A stretch of DNA of 56,458 nucleotides from contig CAIYLH010000102.1 of the NCBI GenBank assembly GCA_903927005.1, positions 1-56,458 on the forward strand, given 5' to 3'. Below, piece by piece: positions 35,966 to 44,436 of this stretch; position 1 is the first letter of the stretch, and each line of letters opens with the position of its first letter. The notes below the pieces were generated by a model, which saw only the letters and a program-made list of their open reading frames with translations, did no database searches and had not been told where the DNA came from. The position numbers were made by a program, and so were the translations under genes. The stretch is from an uncultured Pseudomonadota bacterium. Lineage in GTDB: Bacteria > Pseudomonadota > Gammaproteobacteria > Steroidobacterales > Steroidobacteraceae.

Positions 35966-36940
35966 TTAGCGTGTCGGCAGCGTGATGCCAGCGAGCAGTT
36001 CGCTGACGGCCGTCTCGTTCGGTGCGCGCACCGCCTGTTCGACAGTCCGACGCGTCAGGTGTGGTGCGATCAGCTTCAGGAATTCGAATTGATAGCCGCG
36101 TAGTAAACGACCACGCCTAAAGCCAATCCACGTCGTGTGTGCCGAGAACAAGTGGTCGGCATTGATAGCTACCAGATCTGCATCCTTCTTCTCGTCCAGC
36201 GCCATGCTTGCGACGATTCCGACCCCGAGACCCAGGCGAACGTAGGTTTTAATTACGTCCGCGTCGCTCGCCGTCAGAGCGACGTTGAGCTTCAGTCCGG
36301 CACTTTCGAACAGCGCAGGCAGCGACGAGCGGCCGCTGAAACTAAAGGTGTAGGTAACTACGGGGTAGCGCGCCAAGGTAGACAGTGTTAAGTGTCGTTC
36401 TCTCGCGAGCGGGTGGTCGCGGGGCACGATGATGCGTCGGTGCCACTGATAACACGGGAGCAGGACTAGTCCTGGGAAAGCGTCACCCGGGCCTGTGGCC
36501 ATGACAAGGTCGACGCGGTCGAGCCTGGCGAGATCTGCGATCTGCTCCGATGTCCCCTGATGCAGGTGCAGGTCTACGTCTGCGTAGCGCTGGCGAAACA
36601 CTTTAATGGCAGTTGGGAGCACATACCGCGCCTGAGTGTGCGTCGTGCCGAGCGTTAGCGTGCCGTGCGCATCTTCGCGGGCCTCCAGCGACATACGCCT
36701 GATGTTTTGAGCCTCCTCCAGGATGCGCAGGGCGCGGTCGACGACCTCCTGCCCGGCCGGGGTAACTCGCGTAAGGCTACGCCCATCCCGCTCAAACAAC
36801 GGAAATCCCAACTCTCCTTCCAGCAGCTTGAGTTGCTTGCTCACGCCAGGCTGGGATGTGTGTAGTTTGCCTGCGGCGGTGGTGATGTTCAGGTCGTTTT
36901 GAACGACGGCGACCAGATAGCGGAGTTGGGTTAGCTTCAT
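35966..36940 (-). CDS. CysB-like LysR-family regulator
   Basis: The 324-residue regulator has exactly the CysB length and a CysB-type start (MKLTQLRYLVAVVQNDLN), with the winged helix-turn-helix TAAGKLHTSQPGVSKQLKLL and the effector-binding domain from about residue 92 (GTLTLGTTHTQARYVLP). CysB-type proteins control sulfur or sulfonate use. The frame is open upstream to 37027, but ATG 36940 matches the family start. It is divergent from the MFS transporter gene and could regulate it. No sulfur-assimilation gene is adjacent. Confidence 0.88.
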   Translation of the reverse strand: MKLTQLRYLVAVVQNDLNITTAAGKLHTSQPGVSKQLKLLEGELGFPLFERDGRSLTRVTPAGQEVVDRALRILEEAQNIRRMSLEAREDAHGTLTLGTTHTQARYVLPTAIKVFRQRYADVDLHLHQGTSEQIADLARLDRVDLVMATGPGDAFPGLVLLPCYQWHRRIIVPRDHPLARERHLTLSTLARYPVVTYTFSFSGRSSLPALFESAGLKLNVALTASDADVIKTYVRLGLGVGIVASMALDEKKDADLVAINADHLFSAHTTWIGFRRGRLLRGYQFEFLKLIAPHLTRRTVEQAVRAPNETAVSELLAGITLPTR

Positions 36941-37111
36941 GGCCTGACAAAGGGCGTTCGGAGTGCTCCAGCTTCCGCTGTGGTGCCTGTTCGTGCCAAT
37001 GCCCGTTAGTGTTGGTGCCATAATCAAAGAACGCTGGGCACCGATCGACCGGGTTCAAAGCGCGATTGAGCGAACAGAGTCCGGTTGCAGGTCGCGACGC
37101 GAGGAGCGCTC

Positions 37112-38440
37112 TTGAGTACGTCTACAGCTACTGCCTATGATGACATGCCGCTCAACGGCTTCCATTTGCGCGTCGCCGTGGCGAGTACCGGCGGGGTGTT
37201 CAGTGACGGCTTTGGCCTCGGCATTATCGGCATTGCGTTGACGCTTGCGACAACGCCATTGAAACTTACCCCGTTGTGGCTCGGCCTTCTGGGCGGAGCG
37301 TCGCTCGCCGGGCTGTTTTTGGGCGCGTTGTTGACTGGCCCGGTCGCAGACCAGTATGGGCGGCGACCGGTGTTTGCCTACAACATGGCACTGCTCGCGC
37401 TCCTCTCCGCCCTGCAGTTCGTGATCAGCGCGCCTGTACAGCTGCTTGTGCTGCGTCTCGCAATCGGTTTCCTGTTGGGGACTGATTATGTGGTGAGCAA
37501 GGCTTTGCTGACGGAGTTCAGCCCACAGCGCGTGCGCGGTCGTATTCTGAGTATCCTGTCGGTTGCGTGGGCAGGCGGATATACGTGTGCGTATTTCGTA
37601 GGCTTCTTGCTGGCGTCTGGCGGGACAGATGCGTGGAGATGGATGCTGCTGACGAGTGCTTTGCCGTGTCTTCTTATCCTGCCACTGCGGGTGACCATGC
37701 CGGAGTCGCCGCTTTGGCTCGCCGGCCATGGGTTCGCGGCACGCGCTGGCGCAGTTGTGCAGGCTCGCTTTGGCGCAGGTGTGAGAGCGCCGGAGCCAGT
37801 GCTGAGCGCTCCCTCCGAACAAGGTCGTTGGCGTCAACTCGCCTCACCCGTTTGGCGCCGACGCACGATCGTCGCTTGTACGTTCTTCACTTGCCAAGTG
37901 ATTCCTTACTTTGCGCTCGGCACGTTTGTGTCACGTGTTCTGGAGGCCCTGCACGTTCGCAGTGCCTACGTGGGCGGACTGGTCTACAACGTCGCCTTGC
38001 TGCTCGGAGCCATTATTGGGCTGTTCGTCGTTGATCTGCTGTCCCGACGGGCTTTCCTAGTGGGAAGCTTTTCCATCGCCGCAGCTGCAATGCTTGTTCT
38101 GACCGCGGCGACGGAGTTGCCAGGCGTGGCGATCATTGTCCTATTCGCAGTAATTGCAGGCGTGCTGTCGGGCGCGTCAAACCTCGTTTATGTTTATCTT
38201 CCTGAGCTGTTTCCAACAGACCTGCGTGCTTCCGGAATAGGCCTTGCGATCGCTGCGAGTCGGGTCGGTTCAGCCGTGAGCACGTTCCTTCTTCCTGTCC
38301 TCGTCGCCGGTCTTGGTGTGCACGTAGCTCTCGGTGGCTGCGTCGTTGTGCTTACCTGCGGAGCCGTTGTCTGCTACCTGTGGGCGCCCGAGACAAAGTA
38401 TGTGCGCCTCAGTGCCATGGGCGAGGGCGTACCGACGTGA
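37112..38440 (+). CDS. MFS metabolite:H+ symporter
   Basis: The 442-residue transporter has 12 predicted helices and the MFS loop motif DQYGRRPVF after helix 2, plus PESPLWLAGHG at the end of the N-terminal half, typical of the sugar/metabolite:H+ symporter branch. TTG 37112 is chosen because GAGGAG lies 5 bases upstream. Substrate unknown. It sits between a CysB-like and a GlxA-like regulator; the 3' end overlaps the latter by 4 bp. Confidence 0.88.
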   Translation: MSTSTATAYDDMPLNGFHLRVAVASTGGVFSDGFGLGIIGIALTLATTPLKLTPLWLGLLGGASLAGLFLGALLTGPVADQYGRRPVFAYNMALLALLSALQFVISAPVQLLVLRLAIGFLLGTDYVVSKALLTEFSPQRVRGRILSILSVAWAGGYTCAYFVGFLLASGGTDAWRWMLLTSALPCLLILPLRVTMPESPLWLAGHGFAARAGAVVQARFGAGVRAPEPVLSAPSEQGRWRQLASPVWRRRTIVACTFFTCQVIPYFALGTFVSRVLEALHVRSAYVGGLVYNVALLLGAIIGLFVVDLLSRRAFLVGSFSIAAAAMLVLTAATELPGVAIIVLFAVIAGVLSGASNLVYVYLPELFPTDLRASGIGLAIAASRVGSAVSTFLLPVLVAGLGVHVALGGCVVVLTCGAVVCYLWAPETKYVRLSAMGEGVPT

Positions 38441-39426
38441 GCGGATCGCTGGGGATGAATGCTGCGCCGATACGGCTAGCATTTTTACTCATTCCGCAGT
38501 TCTCGATGATGTCATTTTCTGCTGCCATTGAACCCTTGCGTTCGGCCAACCGGCAGAGCGGGAAAGTGCTGTATGAGTGGGAATTGGTGTCTGTCGACGG
38601 GCGTGCTGTTGAGGCGAGCAACGGAATTGAAATTAGGGTCGATCGTTCTGTCGACGCGCTCGCCAAGCTCAACATGCTGGTCGTCTGCGTCAGCCTGGAG
38701 CCGACGCAGCCAGTGGGGGGCCGGCGTCTTCTGCATACGTTGAGACGCCTTGCGCGGCATGGCTGTCGGGTTGGAGCAATCAGTGGCGGCACGTTTCTGC
38801 TCGCGCAAGCGGGGTTACTGGCCGATAGGCGCTGTACGGTTCATTGGGAGTTCGCAGAGCTGTTTCGTTCGACCTATCCGCGCCTCGAGCTCGTTCGAGA
38901 CCTGTACGTTGTCGATCGTGACGTGTTTACCTGCTCGGGCGGTACGGCTGCACTCGACTTGATGCTTTACTTCGTGCGTGAGCACTTCGGCGCTGCGTTA
39001 GCGTTATCGGTGGCGGAACAGTTTTTGCATCCCCGTATCCGTGAGCACGGCGACCATCAGCGTATGGACGTGCAAACCCGATACGGTGTGCCGGAGAGCA
39101 GACTCGCTGACGCGATCCGTTTGATGGAGTCGACGCTCTCCGATCCGCTTCCTATTGATGAGATAGCTCATCGCATCGGGCTGTCGTCACGGCAGGTAGA
39201 AAGACTGTTCGGCACACAGTTGGGTGTTACACCACGGCGGTTCTATCTGACGCTGCGCGTTGAGCGCGCACGTCTGCTGCTGCAGCAGGGGTCGCGGTCG
39301 GTGCGTGAAGTTGCCTTCGAGTGCGGCTTCGCGTCGAGCTCGCATTTCTGCCATGTCTATAGAGGCGCTTTTCAGCATAGCCCGACCGTCGATCGCAGAC
39401 GCCTTTCTGTTCACGCGGGAGGCTAG
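38437..39426 (+). CDS. GlxA-type AraC-family regulator
   Basis: About 329 residues: an N-terminal DJ-1/PfpI-like domain (about 10-190) and a C-terminal AraC DNA-binding domain (about 230-320) with PIDEIAHRIGLSSRQVERLF and VREVAFECGFASSSHFCHVY. The usual PfpI nucleophile position is GAISGGTFLLA, without cysteine, so it should sense ligands rather than catalyse. GlxA-like regulators often control use of carnitine, betaine or amino acids. The GTG at 38437 overlaps the MFS stop (GTGA); ATG 38455 is the alternative start. Confidence 0.88.
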   Translation: MSGSLGMNAAPIRLAFLLIPQFSMMSFSAAIEPLRSANRQSGKVLYEWELVSVDGRAVEASNGIEIRVDRSVDALAKLNMLVVCVSLEPTQPVGGRRLLHTLRRLARHGCRVGAISGGTFLLAQAGLLADRRCTVHWEFAELFRSTYPRLELVRDLYVVDRDVFTCSGGTAALDLMLYFVREHFGAALALSVAEQFLHPRIREHGDHQRMDVQTRYGVPESRLADAIRLMESTLSDPLPIDEIAHRIGLSSRQVERLFGTQLGVTPRRFYLTLRVERARLLLQQGSRSVREVAFECGFASSSHFCHVYRGAFQHSPTVDRRRLSVHAGG

Positions 39427-39654
39427 GCTAGGGAAACATCCGCGTGTGTTGCCCGCACCTGCTGTGGCGCAGCAAGGGCCTCTGTCAGCGTGCTTTTCGG
39501 CAGCCAACAGGGAACTCGTGGAAATGGCAGGCGCCATATCAGAGCAGCACGGCAGTGGTGGCGACGACACGCCCGATCGCGGGACACCAAATAGCGCAGT
39601 GATGCGGGGGGATGAACGGACCAAGCCGCGTACGGGTAGACGCGCGCGTGGGCG

Positions 39655-39870
39655 GTGAGGGCCTGTATGTTCGCGGTGACTCTGATGGCGATGCGGACAC
39701 TTGCGGTCAAGGCGCTAGTGGGAACCGACGAGGTGCCTGGCGTTCTTTCCGACCCCAATGCCAAGGTCTATCAACGCGGCGCCGCTGTCTTTAAGGAATC
39801 CTGCGCGAGCTGCCACGAGCATGCCCTCGCTCACGGGGCAGCGGTCTACGGAAGCGCAGGGACGCGCTGA
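39655..39870 (+). pseudogene. Fragment of a c-type cytochrome
   Basis: A 71-codon frame contains AKVYQRGAAVFKESCASCHE with a haem-binding CASCH at residues 50-54, then stops after GSAGTR. A complete cytochrome domain needs 30 or more further residues including a methionine ligand, so this is a truncated or decayed gene. It lacks a clear signal peptide. It lies next to a TnpB remnant and an IS21 element, which probably explains the damage. The 228 bp before it (39427-39654) holds no supported gene. Confidence 0.5.
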
Positions 39871-39884
39871 CCCCGCGGCGACAG

Positions 39885-40109
39885 TTGCGCCAGCAGAGGA
39901 GCTGCGGCCCAGTTTTTAGGCAGTGGGTGTGTGGTGAGTGCCGGTGTGCTCACGACCGCGACGTCAACGCCGCGAAAAACATTCTGGCCGCTGGGGGGGG
40001 TGTCCCTCGCCCGTGCACGGGAACGAACCATCGCCACGCCTCGCGCCGCCGAGCCGGACACCTCGTCCGCGCAAGGCTAAGGACAGCGCGTGTCGGGACG
40101 GCGGCATGA
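39885..40109 (+). pseudogene. TnpB (IS200/IS605-family OrfB) C-terminal remnant
   Basis: The frame carries WVCGECRCAHDRDVNAAKNI (coding 39924-39983). This is the end of a TnpB protein: the second CxxC of its zinc ribbon and the RDVNAA segment with the third RuvC Asp. All upstream TnpB domains are missing, and a TnpA partner is absent. TnpB is the RNA-guided nuclease ancestral to Cas12. Only a fossil remains here, followed by a GC-rich tail before the stop. Confidence 0.8.
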
Positions 40110-40165
40110 GCACCAGGATAGGGATTCGCCGCAGCTCCTGCTGCCACGGCGGCCCGATTTCCGTC

Positions 40166-40169
40166 AGTA
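40166..40169. repeat. IS21 target-site duplication, left copy (AGTA)
   Basis: AGTA immediately before the element's TGCA terminus is repeated directly after its other end at 42823-42826. Four-base duplications are within the IS21-family range. Confidence 0.7.
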
Positions 40170-40174
40170 TGCAG

Positions 40175-40217
40175 GATTTCCTCGTTGGGGACCGCCTGAT
40201 TTCCCTCGTTGGGGACC
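40175..40217 (-). repeat. IS21 left-end internal repeats (2 copies)
   Basis: Two copies of GATTTCC(C)TCGTTGGGGACC (40175-40193 and 40198-40217) with 24-bp period. These multiple terminal repeats are the usual IstA binding sites in IS21 elements. Confidence 0.75.
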
Positions 40218-40256
40218 ACCTAACGGGGTCACTGGCGGAGCCGAAGGCGACGATTC

Positions 40257-41015
40257 TTACTCGTCGTTCTTCTTGCTGGCAAGTTTTCGTGCTTTGACGC
40301 CTCGGTAGCTCTCGCCGGTGATGTGGATCGTAAGCGCAGCGTGCTCCAGACGATCGCGGATGGCGTCAGCGATGACCGGGTCGGCGATGACCTCTGACCA
40401 GTGATCCAGCGGCAACTGCGTGGTGAACACGGTAGATTTGCCGATCGATCTCTCCTCGAGGATTTCGCATAGATCCTGGGCTTCGATTGAAGCGAGCTTG
40501 CGCATTCCCATATCGTCCAGGATCAGGAGATCGGGTTTGGCAAGTTTGTCGCGGTAACGTAAGTACGTACCACTGGATCTGGCAAGAGCGACATTCTCCA
40601 GCCACGTGGTGACCGTCATGTACAGCACCGACTTGCCGCAAGCGCAAGCATGCAGCCCAGTGGCCTGGGCGAGGAACGTCTTGCCGACGCCGGTCTGTCC
40701 GATCAGCAGCACAGGCCGACCCTCACTCAACCACTGCAGTCCGTACAGTTCTTTGATCTGTGCCTTGCTGATCGAACGGCTGGCTGTGAAGTCGATGTCT
40801 TCGAACGCGGGTCGCAACGTGAACTTGGCGGCTTTGATCCGGTAGCCGGTCTTTCGATCTTGCCGATAATCGCTCTCTGCCTGCAGCAGCATATCGAGGA
40901 ACTCGGTGTAGCTGGTCTGATCGCGGGTCGCAGCAGTGATCGCGTGGTCGAAGGCTGCGAACATGCCGAGCAGTTTCATATCGACCATGAGGTTCTTGGC
41001 AACAGCGGTACTCAT
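40257..41015 (-). CDS. istB: IstB helper ATPase of IS21 element
   Basis: The 252-residue AAA+ ATPase has the IstB/DnaA-like domain with Walker A GQTGVGKTF near residue 106 and Walker B LLILDDMG near residue 167, and the late sensor region DAIRDRLEHAALTIHITG. IstB selects target DNA and stimulates IstA. Its ATG overlaps the istA stop (ATGA). Length is normal and no frameshift is seen. Confidence 0.95.
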   Translation of the reverse strand: MSTAVAKNLMVDMKLLGMFAAFDHAITAATRDQTSYTEFLDMLLQAESDYRQDRKTGYRIKAAKFTLRPAFEDIDFTASRSISKAQIKELYGLQWLSEGRPVLLIGQTGVGKTFLAQATGLHACACGKSVLYMTVTTWLENVALARSSGTYLRYRDKLAKPDLLILDDMGMRKLASIEAQDLCEILEERSIGKSTVFTTQLPLDHWSEVIADPVIADAIRDRLEHAALTIHITGESYRGVKARKLASKKNDE

Positions 41016-42577
41016 AACGGGGACTTCTCCTGGAGTGACGTGGACGGAACGTTAGTGACAACATCGGCGGCCACATGCGCGGCGCGGGCGTAACGCAGCA
41101 TGGGATTTCCGGGGCGGCGCACGATCTCGCGCTCCGCCGCCAGCGGCATGACTGATTGCTTGCGTGCCTGCGCCAGCAGTGCCTGGAAGTACGGCACACG
41201 GTATTTGTCGTAACGGCGCATGGTGGCGATAGCGGCTCCGATCCGCGCCTTGGCCACCTCGTGGCCGGCAGCATTGATCTCCTTGGTGCAGCTGCGCACA
41301 AAGCCCTGACAGCGCCGCAGATGACCGTAGACATCCGCGTTGAACAGCTCCACGAACAGCTGATTTAGGTCGGGATGGATAAACCGCGACTGCGACAGCA
41401 GCCTTTGCGGTGTCGCCTCGTAGTACGCCTGCGAGGCCGGCGGGAAGTGCGCGTCGATCTTGATGCGCCTGCCATCGCGGTGACGACTGCGCGGGTGGAT
41501 CGCCAGCCGCTCAAGGTTCAGGAAGATCTCGACCTGGTTCTCGGTGAGCTTGATTCGCAGGACCTTGTGCCGGTGGATGTGCGGGGCGCTGTACAGCACC
41601 CCCTCCACCAGTACGTAGCAGTCAGGATGCAGCGTTGCCTTTGCCCACTCTCCGTTGTCGTAGTCGTTGAGCGGCAGCGGCTTGAGTGCTGCGCGTTCCA
41701 GCGCCTCGAAGCGCTCTCGGCGCGACACCCGGAAGCGCGTGTGAGGCCGCGCATTTATCCGTTCCACGCACTCAGCCAACGCTTGGTTGATCTGTGCCAG
41801 CGAGGTAAAACGGCTACGGCGGTAGCGGAAGCGCGCGTAGCGCATCAGGATCTTGACCAGACCCTCGACGATAGCCTTGTCCTTGGGATGGCCCGGGCGT
41901 GCCGGCACCACGGCCGTCGCGTATTGGCTCGCAAGCTCTGCATAGCCGGGGTTCAGATCCGGATCGTACAGGTGACACTTGAGAACGCCTTGCTTCAGGC
42001 AGTCGGGCACGGTCACGTGCGCAACGCCACCGTAGTACGTAAACATGCGCCGATGCGCGCCGAGCCAGTTACGGCTCTTCATGTCCTCGGCTGCCCAGGC
42101 AAACAGCAGCTGGCTAAAACCCAGGCCCGCGACAAAGACGTACGCCTTGCGCAGCTCGCCCGTCTTCAGCTCGAGCCACTCGATCGTGTCGCCGGCGTAG
42201 TCGACCTCAATGCGCTCGCCAGGTTCGAACTCGCGGGCCGTGACAGACGCTTCCCGGTACTGCGGGAACTTGCGGTAAAGCTGCTTCCAGAAGTTCGGAT
42301 AGCTCGTCAGCTCCTGGGCCTTCTCAGCCCAGAGGAACTTCAACGGATACCCAAGCCCCAGCTCATGCACGATCGTCGGCCAATCCAGCTGCTGCATCCA
42401 CAGCGGGTCGGCCAGCGGCTTGGGGGTGTCCGGCGAGTTCCTCAGCCCGTCACGGACCTCCCGCACCGTGTCGCGCGAGCACGCCAGCGCCCGGGCGATC
42501 TCGCGCACCCCGCGGCCCTCCACCAGCCGCCGCCGGATCTCCTCGTATCGCACCACCGTCATGCTGCGTGAGCCCAT
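41012..42577 (-). CDS. istA: IstA transposase of IS21 element
   Basis: From ATG 42577, preceded by AAGGAGAG, the protein has 521 residues. It has an N-terminal helix-turn-helix (VREIARALACSRDTVREV), an rve-type DDE integrase domain with D in RIEVDYAGDT, a second D near HVTVPDCLKQG and E in HPKDKAIVEG, and a C-terminal Mu-like beta domain. The frame is open upstream to 42691, but that part lies in the terminal region. All catalytic residues are present. Confidence 0.93.
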   Translation of the reverse strand: MGSRSMTVVRYEEIRRRLVEGRGVREIARALACSRDTVREVRDGLRNSPDTPKPLADPLWMQQLDWPTIVHELGLGYPLKFLWAEKAQELTSYPNFWKQLYRKFPQYREASVTAREFEPGERIEVDYAGDTIEWLELKTGELRKAYVFVAGLGFSQLLFAWAAEDMKSRNWLGAHRRMFTYYGGVAHVTVPDCLKQGVLKCHLYDPDLNPGYAELASQYATAVVPARPGHPKDKAIVEGLVKILMRYARFRYRRSRFTSLAQINQALAECVERINARPHTRFRVSRRERFEALERAALKPLPLNDYDNGEWAKATLHPDCYVLVEGVLYSAPHIHRHKVLRIKLTENQVEIFLNLERLAIHPRSRHRDGRRIKIDAHFPPASQAYYEATPQRLLSQSRFIHPDLNQLFVELFNADVYGHLRRCQGFVRSCTKEINAAGHEVAKARIGAAIATMRRYDKYRVPYFQALLAQARKQSVMPLAAEREIVRRPGNPMLRYARAAHVAADVVTNVPSTSLQEKSPL

Positions 42578-42725
42578 ACCGTCCTCTCCTTCGTGTCTGG
42601 ACACGACGGTAGCGGCAAGGCTGGACGGCGGGCTGACGCAGCCCACATCTGGCTCGTTCTGGTCGGATATCGACATCTGGGACCACTCCAACGCCCTGAC
42701 GGGCGCCTAAAAGCGCTCCGCCGGT

Positions 42726-42817
42726 GGTCCCCAACTGAGGAAATCGGGTGGTCCCGAACTCAGGAAATCAGGTGGTCCCCAACTCAGGAAATCGCCTGGT
42801 CCTCAAACAAGGAAATT
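42726..42817 (+). repeat. IS21 right-end internal repeats (4 copies, 24-bp period)
   Basis: Four 20-bp copies of the consensus GGTCCCCAACTCAGGAAATC start at 42726, 42750, 42774 and 42798, exactly 24 bp apart, in inverse orientation to the two left copies. The outermost copy is the most diverged. The regular phasing suggests several IstA binding sites on this side. Confidence 0.85.
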
Positions 42818-42822
42818 CTGCA

Positions 42823-42826
42823 AGTA
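42823..42826. repeat. IS21 target-site duplication, right copy (AGTA)
   Basis: Second AGTA copy, directly after the right terminus. Confidence 0.7.
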
Positions 42827-42859
42827 TCGGCCTTTCCAGTCACCGTCGAGGCTTCGAGC

Positions 42860-44326
42860 ATGAATTATCGGCACCGCCTGTTTAGGACCCGCTTGGCCTT
42901 TGTAAGTACCGCGTTGCTGTTTTGGACAGCTACGGGCGCCGCCGTTGGCGCGACGCCTTCGGATCCTCCTGTGGATCCGGGCATTTTATCGCGGATTGTG
43001 GCAGCGGCCATGAAGGGCGACTGGGCCTACGACCGGCTGACAGAACTCACCGACCGTATCGGCCCTCGCTTGGCTGGTTCGCCGGGGCTTGAGGCGGCAG
43101 TTCAGCAGGTCGCTGGGGTGATGCGCGCTCTAGGCGCTACGGTCACGTTGCAACCGGCACGTGTACCGCACTGGGTGCGTGGTGATGAGCGGGGGGAGCT
43201 CGTTGTGTATCCCGGGCAGCCAAAAGGGATAACGCAACGCCTGCATCTGGTCGCGCTCGGTGAGTCAGGAGCGACCGCTCCTGCGGGACTGACCGCACGG
43301 GTTGTGGTGGTGCACGACTTCGATGAGTTGAAGGCGCGCGCGTCCGAGATTGACGGCAATGTCGTGCTGTTCGACCTCCATTTCGACCAGCGCCTTGCGA
43401 TGAACGGCAATGCCGGGAACGCCTATGCGCAGGGTGGGGTTGGACGCTTCGTGGGGCCATCGGCGGCTGCAGAGCTTGGCGCGATCGCTGCGCTGGTGCG
43501 CTCAGTGGGTGGCGCGGAGTACCGGCTGCCGCATACCGGCGCCACCGAATGGAAAGAGGGGCAGGTGCCGATTCCGGCCGCCGCGGTTTCGGCCGAGGAC
43601 GCCGACCTCATCGATCGACTGGCAGCGCGCGGCCCGGTGACATTGAAGCTGCTGCTGACGCCGCGAATGCTGCCAGATGCCGATAGCCACAACGTGATCG
43701 CTGATTGGATGGGGAGGGAAAAGCCTGACGAGTTTGTAGTGGTTTCTGGGCATTTGGATTCCTGGGACCTAGGCACCGGCGCCACCGACGACGGCGTCGG
43801 TGTAATGGCAGCTGCCGGCGCGATTGAGGTGCTCAAGCGCTTAGATCTGCATCCTCGGCGAACGGTCCGTTTCGTCGCCTGGACCAACGAGGAAAATGGA
43901 GGCCGTGGCGCGAAGGCGTACTTTTCCTCCGTTGCGTCCGCGGTAGATAAGCAGGTGGCGGCCATTGAGAGTGATGAAGGCGCAGGGCGCTCTCTCGGCT
44001 TGTTGGCGGCGGTGACGCCGGAATCGTTGGTTACCCTGAAGCCCGTTGCGAAGGCGTTAGCGCCGATCGGCGCGACCGTCGTGGAGAAGAGGGACGACGG
44101 CGTAGGGTCCGATATCGGGGCTTTGCAGCATGCGGGCGTACCAGGATTCGCGCCGCTCGTCGCTACCCAGCACTATTTCGACTACCACCACACCGCGGCG
44201 GACACGCTCGATAAGGTCGAGCCGGAGAACTTGCGCACCCAGATTGCAACGATGGCTGTGCTCGCCTACTACCTGGCGGAACTGCCGGAGCCACTACCGC
44301 GCTTCAAGGTGGAGGACGCTGAGTAG
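42860..44326 (+). CDS. Secreted M28-family metallopeptidase
   Basis: The 488-residue protein has a signal peptide (about residues 1-30, ending AVGAT), a PA-like insert (about 120-240) and an M28 di-zinc peptidase domain. Metal ligands are visible as H298 in SGHLDSWD, D310 in GATDDGVG, the Glu pair in TNEENGGRGA, D in IESDEGAG and the final His in YHHTAADT. It would be an aminopeptidase or carboxypeptidase outside the cytoplasm. The start at 42860 gives the signal peptide. The IS21 right end lies 37 bp upstream and probably replaced the native promoter. Confidence 0.9.
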   Translation: MNYRHRLFRTRLAFVSTALLFWTATGAAVGATPSDPPVDPGILSRIVAAAMKGDWAYDRLTELTDRIGPRLAGSPGLEAAVQQVAGVMRALGATVTLQPARVPHWVRGDERGELVVYPGQPKGITQRLHLVALGESGATAPAGLTARVVVVHDFDELKARASEIDGNVVLFDLHFDQRLAMNGNAGNAYAQGGVGRFVGPSAAAELGAIAALVRSVGGAEYRLPHTGATEWKEGQVPIPAAAVSAEDADLIDRLAARGPVTLKLLLTPRMLPDADSHNVIADWMGREKPDEFVVVSGHLDSWDLGTGATDDGVGVMAAAGAIEVLKRLDLHPRRTVRFVAWTNEENGGRGAKAYFSSVASAVDKQVAAIESDEGAGRSLGLLAAVTPESLVTLKPVAKALAPIGATVVEKRDDGVGSDIGALQHAGVPGFAPLVATQHYFDYHHTAADTLDKVEPENLRTQIATMAVLAYYLAELPEPLPRFKVEDAE

Positions 44327-44348
44327 TAGCCTGAAGCTAGCGCAGGCT

Positions 44349-44374
44349 GCTCCGCCGCCGTGACGCGGCGGAGC
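44349..44374. terminator. Bidirectional hairpin terminator
   Basis: GCTCCGCCGC (44349-44358), loop CGTGAC, GCGGCGGAGC (44365-44374) is a perfect 10-bp stem between two convergent genes. On the plus strand TTCTGTAGTTT follows. Its position suits termination of both. Confidence 0.75.
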
Positions 44375-44436
44375 TTCTGTAGTTTCCAGCAGGACCCTTC
44401 CGGATGGCAGATTCCATCAGGCAGGGCCCCCGGGGC

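Larger units (their letters stand above)
40170..42822 (-). mobile_element. IS21-family insertion sequence, complete
   Basis: A 2653-bp element with the two overlapping genes istA and istB. Termini are imperfect inverted repeats (left starts TGCAGGATTTCC, right on the reverse strand TGCAGAATTTCC) ending in TGCA, flanked by AGTA. Both genes are full length with intact motifs, so it may be active. The right end is 37 bp upstream of an M28 peptidase gene. I cannot name the exact IS without a database search. Confidence 0.88.

Noticed and set aside
35885-36103. 72-residue frame after hyfI
   Set aside because: It mostly lies opposite the LysR gene; the cysteines look accidental.
37055-37837. 260-residue minus-strand frame opposite the MFS gene
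   Set aside because: Rich in Gln, Arg and His and without membrane or domain pattern; shadow of the transporter gene.
41375-42571. 398-residue plus-strand frame opposite istA
   Set aside because: Antisense shadow of the transposase; composition is that of a mirrored coding frame and no family is recognisable.
42726-42817. Regular repeats that resemble a short CRISPR array
   Set aside because: Spacers are only about 4 bp and the repeats match the IS21 left end in inverse orientation, so they are IS terminal repeats. No cas genes are present.
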